From assembly GCA_946619805.1 (NCBI GenBank), contig CAMOMM010000003.1, positions 1 to 14,848 of the forward strand: a stretch of 14,848 nucleotides of DNA, written 5' to 3'. Made by a program: the position numbers and the translations under genes. The notes beneath the pieces were generated by a model. It did no database searches. It worked only from the letters and a program-made list of their open reading frames with translations, and was not told the origin of the DNA. Below, piece after piece: positions 5,917 to 14,284 of this stretch. The stretch is from an uncultured Bacillota bacterium (GTDB taxonomy: Bacteria; Bacillota_I; Bacilli_A; Erysipelotrichales; Erysipelotrichaceae). Position 1 is the first letter of the stretch. The number at the start of each line of letters is the position of its first letter.

Positions 5917-8088
5917 ATGCGTATTGTGAATGTATGGATCGAGCATCCGGTCATGGATCTTAATAAAACCTTTACCTATGCTCTGAAGCAGGGTGATAAT
6001 GCCTGCCGCGGGGTCAGGGTCGAGGTGCCCCTTGGAAGCCAGAGTGTTACTGGCTTTGTTGACAGTGTGGAGGAGAGTGATCTTTCCCTGGAGCAATACA
6101 GCCGGCAGGCCGGCTACCGGATCAGGGAAGTCATCCGAGTCATCGATGATGAGCCGATCCTGAATGAGGAACTGTACCAGCTGGGTTTATGGATGGGACA
6201 TCAGACCGTCTCTCCGAATATAGCGTGTTTTCAGAGCATGCTGCCAAGCAAGATGAAGCCGCGCAGCAACCGCAAACGGTCAGTTGTTGAGTATTATGTC
6301 CATCTTGTCGATGAAAGCAAGGCTACCAGCGAAAAGCAGAAGCAGGCTGCTGAACTGTTAAGACAGGGCGATATGCTGCGCAGTGATTTAAACAGGGCCT
6401 TTCCTGGCATCAGTGCCGTTCTGGAGAAAAAGGGTGCCATAGAGATCATCAGCAGGGAGAAAACCGCAGAGGTCAGTGAACTTGATATCAGGGAAGCTGA
6501 CTATGAGCTTACCCGGCAGCAGAAACAAGCCATTGAGAAGATCAATAACAGTGAAAAGGATGTCATTCTGCTTCATGGGCTGACCGGCTCAGGCAAGACG
6601 GAAGTATACATGCAGCTGGCTGCCCGGAAATGCCGCCAGGGCCGTCAGGTTCTGATCCTGGTACCGGAAATATCATTAACACCGCAGATGGTGACCAGAA
6701 TGGTGTCCCGTTTCGGTCACAGCATTGCCATCTACCATTCCAAGCTCAATGACCAGCAGCGCTATGAGCAGTATCAGCTGGTCAGAAACCATCAGGTAAG
6801 TATTGTGGTAGGCACCAGAAGTGCCATCTTCATGCCGTTTGACAATCTCGGTCTGATCGTCCTTGACGAGGAACATGACCATTCATATAAGCAGGACAGT
6901 ACCCCGCGCTACCATTGCCGCGATGTGGCGATCCACAGGGCGCAATACCATCACTGCAAGGTCGTACTTGGTTCGGCCACTCCTACTCTGGAGAGCTATG
7001 CCAGGGCGATCAGAAATGTCTATGAACTGGTGGAACTGAAAAACAGGATCCATCAGAATCTGCCTTCTTCGCATCTTGTTGACATGCAGAGTGAGATCAG
7101 AAGGGGAAATTACATCATTTCCGCCCCATTGGAAAAGGCCATCCGCATACGCCTGGATAATCACCAGCAGGCCATCCTGCTGCTTAACCGCCGCGGCTAT
7201 ACGACCATCATGAAGTGCCGTAAATGCGGTAAGATAATCCAGTGTCCGCATTGCGATATTGCGATGAGCTATCACAAGGATGAAAACAAACTGATGTGTC
7301 ATACCTGCGGTACGGAGATGAGTGCTGACATGGTGTGTCCGGATTGCGGGTCCAATAACTGGATCCATCAGGGGTTAGGCACCCAGAGGCTTTACGAAGC
7401 CATTCAGGAGAAATTCCCTGATGCCCGTATCTTAAGAATGGATGCGGACACCACCAGAAGGAAAAACGGCCATCAGGAGATCCTGGAAGCTTTTGAAAGA
7501 GGAGAAGCTGACATACTATTAGGCACCCAGATGATCGCCAAGGGTCTGGATTACCCCAATGTCACCCTGGTAGGCATATTCAATGCCGATGCCTTGCTGG
7601 GCAGAACTGATTACCGCAGTGTGGAAGTTACCTTTGATCTGATCGTACAGGCTTCGGGAAGAAGCGGCAGGGGACATAGTGCCGGGGAAGTTTATGTGCA
7701 GGCCTATGACTGCCATCACTATGGGATCCGTCTGGCGGTCAGACAGGATTACCTGGGATTCTTTAAAAACGAGATGGAGTACCGTCACATCGGCGATTAT
7801 CCTCCATATAAATACATGATAGCCATCTGTTTTTCAGCCACTGATCAGCAGAAGGCTAAGGATCTGGCCTACAGTGCCAGCGAACAGTTCAGAGAAGATC
7901 AGACCATCAGGACTCTGGGGCCTTCCCAGCTGACCAGGATCGCTGATGAATACCGATACCGTGTAGTACTGAAAGGAGCGAACAGGGACCAGCTTATCGA
8001 AACCGTCTGGAAATGGCATGACAGCCTGCAGATAAACCGCGGGCAGATGAAGATCCGGATCGATGTTGACCCTTATGTGTTAGACTGA
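5917..8088 (+). CDS. priA: Primosomal protein N', replication restart helicase PriA
   Basis: PriA is a 3'-to-5' superfamily 2 DNA helicase that recognises stalled forks and reloads the replicative helicase. The N-terminal 3' DNA-binding domain (about 1-110) begins directly at ATG 5917, consistent with family starts such as MRIVNVWI...FTYAL. The helicase core shows Walker A GLTGSGKT (221-228, Lys227), DEEH (317-320), GSATPT near 353-358 and the later motifs TQMIAKGLDYPNV and QASGRSGRG. Between the lobes are eight zinc-binding cysteines in four CxxC pairs: 434/437, 443/446, 461/464 and 474/477. The length of 723 residues is slightly short of, but within, the normal range. There is no ribosome site before the start. 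Its stop overlaps the rsmB start as TGATG. In B. subtilis def and fmt follow priA; here rsmB does. Identification is very secure. Confidence 0.
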   Translation: MRIVNVWIEHPVMDLNKTFTYALKQGDNACRGVRVEVPLGSQSVTGFVDSVEESDLSLEQYSRQAGYRIREVIRVIDDEPILNEELYQLGLWMGHQTVSPNIACFQSMLPSKMKPRSNRKRSVVEYYVHLVDESKATSEKQKQAAELLRQGDMLRSDLNRAFPGISAVLEKKGAIEIISREKTAEVSELDIREADYELTRQQKQAIEKINNSEKDVILLHGLTGSGKTEVYMQLAARKCRQGRQVLILVPEISLTPQMVTRMVSRFGHSIAIYHSKLNDQQRYEQYQLVRNHQVSIVVGTRSAIFMPFDNLGLIVLDEEHDHSYKQDSTPRYHCRDVAIHRAQYHHCKVVLGSATPTLESYARAIRNVYELVELKNRIHQNLPSSHLVDMQSEIRRGNYIISAPLEKAIRIRLDNHQQAILLLNRRGYTTIMKCRKCGKIIQCPHCDIAMSYHKDENKLMCHTCGTEMSADMVCPDCGSNNWIHQGLGTQRLYEAIQEKFPDARILRMDADTTRRKNGHQEILEAFERGEADILLGTQMIAKGLDYPNVTLVGIFNADALLGRTDYRSVEVTFDLIVQASGRSGRGHSAGEVYVQAYDCHHYGIRLAVRQDYLGFFKNEMEYRHIGDYPPYKYMIAICFSATDQQKAKDLAYSASEQFREDQTIRTLGPSQLTRIADEYRYRVVLKGANRDQLIETVWKWHDSLQINRGQMKIRIDVDPYVLD

Positions 8089-9335
8089 TGAGCAATGTAC
8101 GTGAAACAGCTTTTGAGATCCTCAAGAAAGTAATGCTGCATAGTGAGTATGCTTCTTTGAACATGCGCTATGGTGACTACGGTCTGAATGAAAAAGATCA
8201 GGCTCTTCTGACTCAGATCGTCTATGGAACCATCCGCAATTACCGTTACGCCCGCTATCAATGGGAACTCTATGTTGACCGTAAGGTCGATGACGAGGTA
8301 GCAGTTCTGCTGGATTGTGCCACCTATCAGCTGATATTGCTGGACAGATTGCCGGCATATGCCGTGGTCAATGAAACCGTGGCAATCGCCAAGAAGGAAT
8401 TCCCGGGTTACGCCGGTCTGGTCAATGCGGTTTTGAGAAAGGTGGCCGACAAGGGCGCTACTGCAGTCAAGGCCGATGATGACTATGAGAAATTCGCCAT
8501 TGAGACTTCACATCCGGGCTGGCTGGTAAAAATGTGGAATGCCCAGTATGGGGAGAAGTTCTGCGAAGATCTGTGCTGGGAAAACCTGAAGGACGGGCGT
8601 GTTGAATTAAGAGTGAATACGTTCAAGACAACCGTTGAAAAGCTGCTGGAAGATCCTAAGTTTTCCAGATGTGCCGACAGCGATGCCCTGGTTTACGATG
8701 GAAACATCTTTGCGACTGACTATTTCAAAAATGATCTGATCATCGTTCAGTCCTGCAGTTCGCAGATGGCTGTTGAGGCCCTTGATCCTCACCGTAAGGA
8801 AAGGATTCTGGACATGTGCCGGGCTCCGGGAACCAAGACGGTTCAGATCGCAATGATGGCGCAGAATGATGCGACGGTTTACAGTGTTGATGTTTATCCG
8901 CAGCGTGTGGAGCTGATTGAACAGGCCCTGAAGAAATACGGGATCACCTGTGTCAGGACAGTGTGTGAAGACAGCCGCACCCTGCATACCAAGATGCCTC
9001 TTTACTACTTTGACAAGGTACTGCTTGATGCACCGTGCAGTGGTCTGGGTACCTTGAAACACAAGCCGGAGATCAAGCTGAACATAAAGCCGGAAGACAT
9101 TGACGAGCTGACCAGACTGCAGTCTCAGTTACTGGATTCTGCTGCACTGATGGTCAAGGAAAACGGCATACTGGTCTATTCAACCTGTACGCTTAATACC
9201 AAGGAGAATGACAGGCAGATCAGAATGTTCTTACGGCAGCACAGTGAATTTGAACTGGTGAGCGAAAAAACCGTCAGACCTGATTCACAACATTATGACG
9301 GGTTCTATATATCAAAGTTAAGGAAAAAGTGCTAG
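8088..9335 (+). CDS. rsmB: 16S rRNA (cytosine-967-C5)-methyltransferase RsmB
   Basis: RsmB methylates C967 of 16S rRNA with S-adenosylmethionine. Residues about 3-130 form the NusB-like RNA-binding domain (RETAFEILKKV, then AYAVVNETVAIAKKEFPGYAGLVNAVLR). The Rossmann-type catalytic domain follows. Motif I reads DMCRAPGTKT (242-251) where most homologues have D-A-C-A-A-P-G-G-K-T. Motif IV is DAPCSGLGTLKHKPEIK with Cys317, and motif VI is YSTCT with Cys367, the two cysteines of m5C methyltransferases. The length of 415 residues is slightly short of the usual 430-450. The start overlaps the priA stop (TGATG). The C-terminal codons overlap a possible promoter for rlmN. Family membership is certain; the 967 site is inferred from the NusB domain and the gene's position. 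Confidence 0.
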   Translation: MSNVRETAFEILKKVMLHSEYASLNMRYGDYGLNEKDQALLTQIVYGTIRNYRYARYQWELYVDRKVDDEVAVLLDCATYQLILLDRLPAYAVVNETVAIAKKEFPGYAGLVNAVLRKVADKGATAVKADDDYEKFAIETSHPGWLVKMWNAQYGEKFCEDLCWENLKDGRVELRVNTFKTTVEKLLEDPKFSRCADSDALVYDGNIFATDYFKNDLIIVQSCSSQMAVEALDPHRKERILDMCRAPGTKTVQIAMMAQNDATVYSVDVYPQRVELIEQALKKYGITCVRTVCEDSRTLHTKMPLYYFDKVLLDAPCSGLGTLKHKPEIKLNIKPEDIDELTRLQSQLLDSAALMVKENGILVYSTCTLNTKENDRQIRMFLRQHSEFELVSEKTVRPDSQHYDGFYISKLRKKC

Positions 9336-9338
9336 AAT
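9330..9338 (+). promoter_or_regulatory. Putative extended -10 promoter before rlmN
   Basis: TGC-TAGAAT (hexamer 9333-9338) overlaps the rsmB stop codon. It repeats the extended -10 seen before priA (TGT-TAGAAT). RNA would start near 9345, three to ten bases before the candidate rlmN starts. No clear -35 is seen, so this is a weak call; rlmN could simply be read through from priA-rsmB. Confidence 0.
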
Positions 9339-9348
9339 TAACAACGGG

Positions 9349-10395
9349 ATGTCTATGAAGTCCATATATGATTTTGATCTGGCCGCAATGACCAAACTGA
9401 TGGAAGACAATGGGTTCAAGAAGTTCAATGCAACCCAGGTTTTTCAGTGGCTTTACCGCCAGAAGGTAACATCCTTTGATGAGATGACCAATCTCTCTCT
9501 TAAACTGAGGGAATGGCTGAAGGAAAACTATTCAATTGAAAGACTGGAAGTCCTGCGCCTGCAGGTTTCCCGTGACGGAACCAGAAAGTATCTGTTCAGG
9601 CTTTCTGATGGCAGCAGCATTGAATCAGTGCTGATGCACTATGACTATGGCGACACCATCTGCGTTACTTCCCAGGTCGGATGCAACATGGGATGTACTT
9701 TCTGTGCTTCAGGTCTTCTGAAGAAGCAGAGAGATCTGACCAGCGGGGAAATGACTCTGCAGGTACTGGAGGTACAGAGAGATGTCGAAACCCTGGGAGT
9801 CAGGGTATCGCATATCGTGGTAATGGGTACCGGTGAGCCTTTTGACAATTATGACAATGTCCTGCAGTTCTGCCGTACGGTCAATCATGACCTCGGTTTG
9901 GGCATCGGAGCCAGACATATTACGATCTCTACCTGCGGACTGGTTCCGGGGATCATGAGATTTGCGGATGAACATGTCCAGTATAATCTGGCCATTTCAC
10001 TGCATGCTCCAAATAATGAATTACGCAGCAGGATCATGCCGGTAAACAGGCGGTATCCACTGGAAAAGCTGATGGAAGCCTTAAGATATTACTGCTCAAA
10101 GAATAACAGAAGATTAAGCTATGAATACATTCTCCTTAAGGGTGTAAATGATACTGACGAGTGTGTCTCTCAGCTGATAGAACTGACCAGGGAGTTTGAC
10201 GTCTATGTCAATCTGATTCCTTATAACACAGTTGACGAGCACGGTTATGTAAGCACTGACTATAAGACAGCAATGGAGCTGTATAACAGACTGATGAAGA
10301 ATAATGTACGCTGTACCTTACGCCAGAAGCACGGTGATGACATCGATGCGGCGTGCGGGCAGTTGAGAAGCAAATATGAAAGGGGGAATGCCTGA
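9349..10395 (+). CDS. rlmN: Dual-specificity 23S rRNA/tRNA adenine-C2 methyltransferase RlmN
   Basis: This radical-SAM enzyme makes m2A2503 in 23S rRNA and m2A37 in some tRNAs. The radical-SAM cluster motif CNMGCTFC supplies Cys112, Cys116 and Cys119. GTGEPFDNYDNVLQF (about 162-176) is the SAM-binding GEP segment. The C-terminal DDIDAACGQL holds Cys336, the residue that becomes methylated during catalysis. The N-terminal helical accessory domain includes FNATQVFQWLYRQKV. The length of 348 residues is typical. Two in-frame starts, ATG 9349 and ATG 9355, are both possible; the CGGG at 9344-9347 is only one base from the first and seven from the second, so 9355 may be the true start. The stop overlaps the next gene as TGATG. 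Identification is very secure. Confidence 0.
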   Translation: MSMKSIYDFDLAAMTKLMEDNGFKKFNATQVFQWLYRQKVTSFDEMTNLSLKLREWLKENYSIERLEVLRLQVSRDGTRKYLFRLSDGSSIESVLMHYDYGDTICVTSQVGCNMGCTFCASGLLKKQRDLTSGEMTLQVLEVQRDVETLGVRVSHIVVMGTGEPFDNYDNVLQFCRTVNHDLGLGIGARHITISTCGLVPGIMRFADEHVQYNLAISLHAPNNELRSRIMPVNRRYPLEKLMEALRYYCSKNNRRLSYEYILLKGVNDTDECVSQLIELTREFDVYVNLIPYNTVDEHGYVSTDYKTAMELYNRLMKNNVRCTLRQKHGDDIDAACGQLRSKYERGNA

Positions 10396-11111
10396 TGAGA
10401 TACTACGGTATTACTGATAAGGGTATATCGAGAGCGCAGAATCAGGACTGTTTCCGCATTGTGCGGGAAGATGACAATGTCCTGGCAGTTGTCGCTGACG
10501 GTATCGGCGGGCATCAGGCCGGGGATGTAGCCAGCAGACTGGCCTGCGATACCCTGGTAAAGAGTTTCCGCAAGAACTATGACCATAATCCGGATTTCTG
10601 GTTCGCAACCTCTCTGGACAGGGTCAACAGAATAGTATATGAACTGGCCGGCAGGGAACCTAAGTACAGAGGCATGGGAACGACCATGGTTGCCGCCGTT
10701 ATTGATAAGGATAATACCGTAAGTCTGCTTAATGTAGGTGATTCAAGAGCCTACATTCTTGATAATGAAGATCATCTGATCCAGCTGACAGAAGACCACT
10801 CTCTGATAAACGAACTGATCAAAAGAGACGGCATGACCATGGAAAAGGCCATGGAGATCGGGGCTCATGTAATAACCAGAGCCATCGGTATCTGGCCGGC
10901 CATTGAAGGTGACATTTACACTGTGGAAGAGGATTTCAAGTGTCTGATGCTGTGCAGCGACGGTCTGCATAATTACGTTGAACCGGAAAAGATCATTCAG
11001 ATCCTTAATGATAATGATCTGACCGGACGCAGCAAGTGTGAAAAGCTGGTTGCCATGGCCAATGATGCCGGCGGTTATGACAACATAACTGTTGTCCTGA
11101 TGGAGAAGTAA
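10395..11111 (+). CDS. stp: PP2C-family Ser/Thr protein phosphatase (Stp/PrpC)
   Basis: This metal-dependent phosphatase reverses phosphorylation by the PASTA kinase encoded next. Motifs of bacterial PP2C enzymes are all present: RAQNQD (13-18), ADGIGGHQAGD (34-44) with metal ligands Asp35 and Gly36, GMGTT, VGDSRAYIL, LTEDHS, CSDGL with Asp189, and DNITV with Asp229. The length of 238 residues fits the soluble PrpC/Stp type without a membrane segment. A strong AGGGGG ribosome site (10381-10386) lies inside the end of rlmN, and ATG 10395 shares one base with the rlmN stop. The phosphatase-kinase pairing and order match the Firmicutes standard. Confidence 0.
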   Translation: MRYYGITDKGISRAQNQDCFRIVREDDNVLAVVADGIGGHQAGDVASRLACDTLVKSFRKNYDHNPDFWFATSLDRVNRIVYELAGREPKYRGMGTTMVAAVIDKDNTVSLLNVGDSRAYILDNEDHLIQLTEDHSLINELIKRDGMTMEKAMEIGAHVITRAIGIWPAIEGDIYTVEEDFKCLMLCSDGLHNYVEPEKIIQILNDNDLTGRSKCEKLVAMANDAGGYDNITVVLMEK

Positions 11112-11115
11112 GCGT

Positions 11116-12771
11116 ATGGAAAGCAGAATAGGTAACAGATACATAGTCCGCAAGTCCATAGGTGAAGGCGGCATGGCCGATGTCTATCTGGCATACGATG
11201 CCATTCTGAAAAGAGAAGTGGCGATCAAGGTCTTAAGAGGGGAGCTCAATGAGGACCCGATAAACCTGCAGCGTTTCCAACGTGAAGCCAGCGCCATAAC
11301 CAATCTTTCCCATCCTAATATCGTGGAAGTCTATGACGTGGGTGAAAACAACAGAAAGAACTACATTGTCATGGAATATGTTCCGGGCAAGACTCTCAAG
11401 CAGCTGATCAAGCGGAGAGGGGCCATCAATACCACAGAAGCCATCAACATCATGAAACAGCTGGTTTCCGCTACCGCTCACGCTCATCACAATGACATCA
11501 TTCACCGTGACATCAAGTCACAGAACGTACTGATAAAGGATGACGGGACAGTCAAGCTTTCCGACTTCGGCATAGCCTCAACCGGTGATTCCAATCAGCA
11601 GCTGACCCAGACTGATACGGTCATGGGTTCCGTACACTATCTGGCACCGGAGCTGGCCAGAGGAAAACCGGCCACGGTACAGAGCGATATCTATTCTCTG
11701 GGAATAGTCTTCTTTGAAATGCTGACAGGAGATGTTCCTTTCCATGCCGATACCGCTGTTCAGATCGCTTTAAAGCACATGCATGATGATATTCCATCCG
11801 TGCGTGCCTTTAATCCGAACATCCCGCAGTCAGTTGAAAACATCATTCTCAGAGCTACCGCCAAGGAACCTGAACAGAGATACAGTTCCGCTGATTCGAT
11901 GTATGATGATCTGATCACCTGCCTGGATTTCTCCCGCAGCCATGAAGCCAAGGTCGTCATCAGTAATCCGCATAAGGAAGCAGAAAAGAACAACGAGATC
12001 AAACCGGTGGTTAGAAAAGTCAGAAAAGACAGATGGAAGGATACTTTCAAGATCGTCTTCGGAGTCATACGGAGTCTTACGGCAGTGGTGCTGTTACTGG
12101 TAATGTCAGGCAAGCTGGCTCCTAAAGGCAAAACCGTCATTGTGCCGGATGTCACCAATTATGAAAGTGAAGATGCCAGAAAAGTCATGGAAAGCTATAA
12201 CCTGACTGTTGAAAGCATCGTTTATGAAGCAACCGAAAACATTGAAAAAGGCCGAGTGATCAGAATATCACCGAAGGAAGGTACGGAAGTGCTGGAAAAG
12301 GCAACGATAACACTGTACGTTTCCAGCGGCAAGTTCTATAACGTGGCTGATTATACCGGCAAGAGCATTGACGATGTCAAGCCTAAGCTGGAAGGAGACG
12401 GGTTTACCGTTACGGTCAACATCGTTGAGGACAGCACCCGCAAGCCAGGTGCCATCATCTCTCAGGATGTTGAACCGGGAACCGTTCTGGATCCGACTCA
12501 GAAGAGAAACATCACCTTTACGGTAGCCAGTGCGGTAACCATTCAGATACCGGAAAGCCTGATGGGAATGGCCGTATCCGATGCGGAGAAATACCTGAAG
12601 GACAAGGGCATTGCCGTCAAGCTGACGCAGCTGCCGATCGAGCAGAATCCTATTGATCCGGAAACGGAAACATATACATACAAGACAGGCGTTGTCGTGG
12701 AGATCTCGCCTAATGCCGGCACCTACTTCACTCAGAAGGAAGGAGCCTATATCGAACTGAAATACTATTAA
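11116..12771 (+). CDS. pknB: PASTA-domain Ser/Thr protein kinase (PrkC/PknB/Stk1)
   Basis: This membrane kinase senses muropeptides or lipid II through extracellular PASTA repeats and phosphorylates cell-division, wall and translation proteins. The cytoplasmic Hanks-type kinase domain (about 8-270) is intact: glycine loop IGEGGMADVY (15-24), Lys38 in VAIKVL, catalytic HRDIKSQN (130-137), DFG (150-152), a Thr/Ser-rich activation loop with GSVHYLAPE, and the DIYSLG segment. A basic juxtamembrane stretch (VRKVRKDRWK) precedes one membrane segment near 312-334, which contains an Arg. Outside are three PASTA repeats, about 340-405, 407-473 and 475-551; the last is the most divergent. The length of 551 residues is shorter than B. 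subtilis PrkC (648). Four bases separate it from stp, and GGAG at 11102-11105 may serve as ribosome site. Identification is very secure. Confidence 0.
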   Translation: MESRIGNRYIVRKSIGEGGMADVYLAYDAILKREVAIKVLRGELNEDPINLQRFQREASAITNLSHPNIVEVYDVGENNRKNYIVMEYVPGKTLKQLIKRRGAINTTEAINIMKQLVSATAHAHHNDIIHRDIKSQNVLIKDDGTVKLSDFGIASTGDSNQQLTQTDTVMGSVHYLAPELARGKPATVQSDIYSLGIVFFEMLTGDVPFHADTAVQIALKHMHDDIPSVRAFNPNIPQSVENIILRATAKEPEQRYSSADSMYDDLITCLDFSRSHEAKVVISNPHKEAEKNNEIKPVVRKVRKDRWKDTFKIVFGVIRSLTAVVLLLVMSGKLAPKGKTVIVPDVTNYESEDARKVMESYNLTVESIVYEATENIEKGRVIRISPKEGTEVLEKATITLYVSSGKFYNVADYTGKSIDDVKPKLEGDGFTVTVNIVEDSTRKPGAIISQDVEPGTVLDPTQKRNITFTVASAVTIQIPESLMGMAVSDAEKYLKDKGIAVKLTQLPIEQNPIDPETETYTYKTGVVVEISPNAGTYFTQKEGAYIELKYY

Positions 12772-12772
12772 T

Positions 12773-13633
12773 ATGACAGGACTGATTATAAAGATAGTTT
12801 CCAATCAGTATACTTTGCTGACCCGGGAAGGTGAAAGCATTCTGGCTACCGCAATGGGCAAGCTGCGTCTTGGCAGCAAGCCACTGGTAGGAGATAAAGT
12901 GGAGTATGAACTGATAGGGGACCGTTATGCCATCCAGAAGATCCTGCCGCGCACCAATTATCTGATCAGACCGGCCATTGCGAATGTGGATCAGGCCATG
13001 ATCGTCATGTCGGCCGTGGAACCTGATTTTTCGCCTCTGCTGGTGGACAAGCTGATTTTCCTGATCAGTTACCGGTTCATTGATCCGCTGATCGTGATTA
13101 CCAAGATGGATCTGGTAAAACCGGATAACAGAATATATGAATACATTGAGGACTACCGCAAAAGCGGCTACCACGTTATCACGGTGGGAAAGGACCGTGA
13201 CATCGAGGATGTCAAGGCCGCTCTTAAGGATAAGATAACGGTACTGACCGGACAGTCAGGGGTCGGCAAGAGCACCATAATGAACAGACTGGATGAAGCC
13301 TTTGCGGCTGCTACCCAGGAGATTTCAAAGTCCATGGGGCGTGGCAAGCATACGACCCGCCATGTGCAGCTTTATCAGGTGGCAGGGGGATTAATTGCGG
13401 ATACCCCGGGATTCTCATCTTTGGATTTCTCCCGCATTGATGCTCTGACATTGGCCGGGAGAATACCTGATTTTCAGCAGGCGGGGGAATGCCGCTTCAA
13501 GGACTGCAAACACGTAAATGAACCGAACTGCCGGGTAAAAGAGAAGGTGGAGAAGGGAGAGATCTCCCGCATCCGCTATCTGAGTTATCTGGAAGCAGTA
13601 AAATTATGTAATCAAAAGGAGGACTGGGAATAA
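12773..13633 (+). CDS. rsgA: Ribosome small-subunit-dependent GTPase RsgA
   Basis: RsgA (YjeQ/CpgA) is a circularly permuted GTPase that checks late 30S maturation and leaves when GTP is hydrolysed. An N-terminal OB fold (about 1-65) is followed by the GTPase with permuted motif order: G4 TKMD (110-113), then G1 GQSGVGKS (160-167), then G3 DTPGF (210-214). A C-terminal zinc finger has Cys240, Cys245, His247 and Cys253. The length of 286 residues is normal. The ATG follows the pknB stop by one base and no clear ribosome site is visible, so translation probably depends on coupling. Its own stop overlaps rpe (TAATG). In B. subtilis the homologue CpgA is a substrate of the PrkC kinase, which fits the neighbourhood. 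Confidence 0.
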   Translation: MTGLIIKIVSNQYTLLTREGESILATAMGKLRLGSKPLVGDKVEYELIGDRYAIQKILPRTNYLIRPAIANVDQAMIVMSAVEPDFSPLLVDKLIFLISYRFIDPLIVITKMDLVKPDNRIYEYIEDYRKSGYHVITVGKDRDIEDVKAALKDKITVLTGQSGVGKSTIMNRLDEAFAAATQEISKSMGRGKHTTRHVQLYQVAGGLIADTPGFSSLDFSRIDALTLAGRIPDFQQAGECRFKDCKHVNEPNCRVKEKVEKGEISRIRYLSYLEAVKLCNQKEDWE

Positions 13634-14283
13634 TGACAATAGTTTCACCATCCGTATTATCTGCTGATTTTCTCAATCTGGGAGAACAGCTCAGAGAACT
13701 GAATGAAAGCGAAGCCCAATGGATCCACTACGATGTAATGGACGGGGTCTTTGTTCCTAACATTTCCTTCGGAACCGACATTCTGAAGCAGATCGGCAAG
13801 CGGACCGATAAGGTGCTTGATGTTCACATCATGGTCAGCAATCCGCTGAAAGTAGTTGATTATTTTAAGAAATGCCGCATTGACATCATGACTTTCCACA
13901 AGGAAGCCGTAAATGACAACATGCTGATACCGACAATTGAAAAGTGCCGCGTACAGGGCTGGAAGGTCGGTATATCGATCAAGCCTAAAACCAGACCGGA
14001 AGAGCTGATCGGCATCCTGGATAAGGTCGATCTGGTTCTGGTCATGAGTGTGGAACCGGGATTCGGCGGTCAGAGCTTCATGCCTGAATCATTGGATAAG
14101 CTGGACTGGCTGCATAATTACCGTGAAGAGCACGGATTAAACTATCTGATCGAAATTGACGGCGGAATTAACCGGGAGACCGGTAAGCTGGCAGTTGAGC
14201 ATCATTGCGATGCCCTGGTTGCCGGAAGCTATGTCTTTAAGCATCCTGAAGGCATTAAAGCGGGAGTAAAGTCCCTGTTGTAA
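13633..14283 (+). CDS. rpe: Ribulose-phosphate 3-epimerase
   Basis: This cytosolic TIM-barrel enzyme interconverts ribulose 5-phosphate and xylulose 5-phosphate in the pentose phosphate pathway. The metal site and catalytic residues are in place: SVLSADF with Ser10, HYDVMDG with His32 and Asp34, DVHIMV with His65, and IEIDGG with Asp176. The phosphate-binding loops MSVEPGFGGQSF and AGSYVF are also intact. The length of 216 residues is usual. It has the best ribosome site in the window, AAAAGGAGG at 13614-13622, ten bases before the ATG, which may give higher translation than its neighbours. Location after rsgA is standard for Firmicutes; the thiN gene often found next is replaced by a lipoprotein gene. 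Confidence 0.
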   Translation: MTIVSPSVLSADFLNLGEQLRELNESEAQWIHYDVMDGVFVPNISFGTDILKQIGKRTDKVLDVHIMVSNPLKVVDYFKKCRIDIMTFHKEAVNDNMLIPTIEKCRVQGWKVGISIKPKTRPEELIGILDKVDLVLVMSVEPGFGGQSFMPESLDKLDWLHNYREEHGLNYLIEIDGGINRETGKLAVEHHCDALVAGSYVFKHPEGIKAGVKSLL

Positions 14284-14284
14284 A

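Noticed and set aside
6097..6122. GC-rich palindrome (GCCGGCAGGCCGGC) as a regulatory hairpin
   Set aside because: It falls within a normally coded part of priA, has no T-run, and no second copy was seen nearby.
6883..7368. Minus-strand open frame of 161 codons
   Set aside because: It lies opposite the helicase core and zinc cysteines of priA and has no features of its own.
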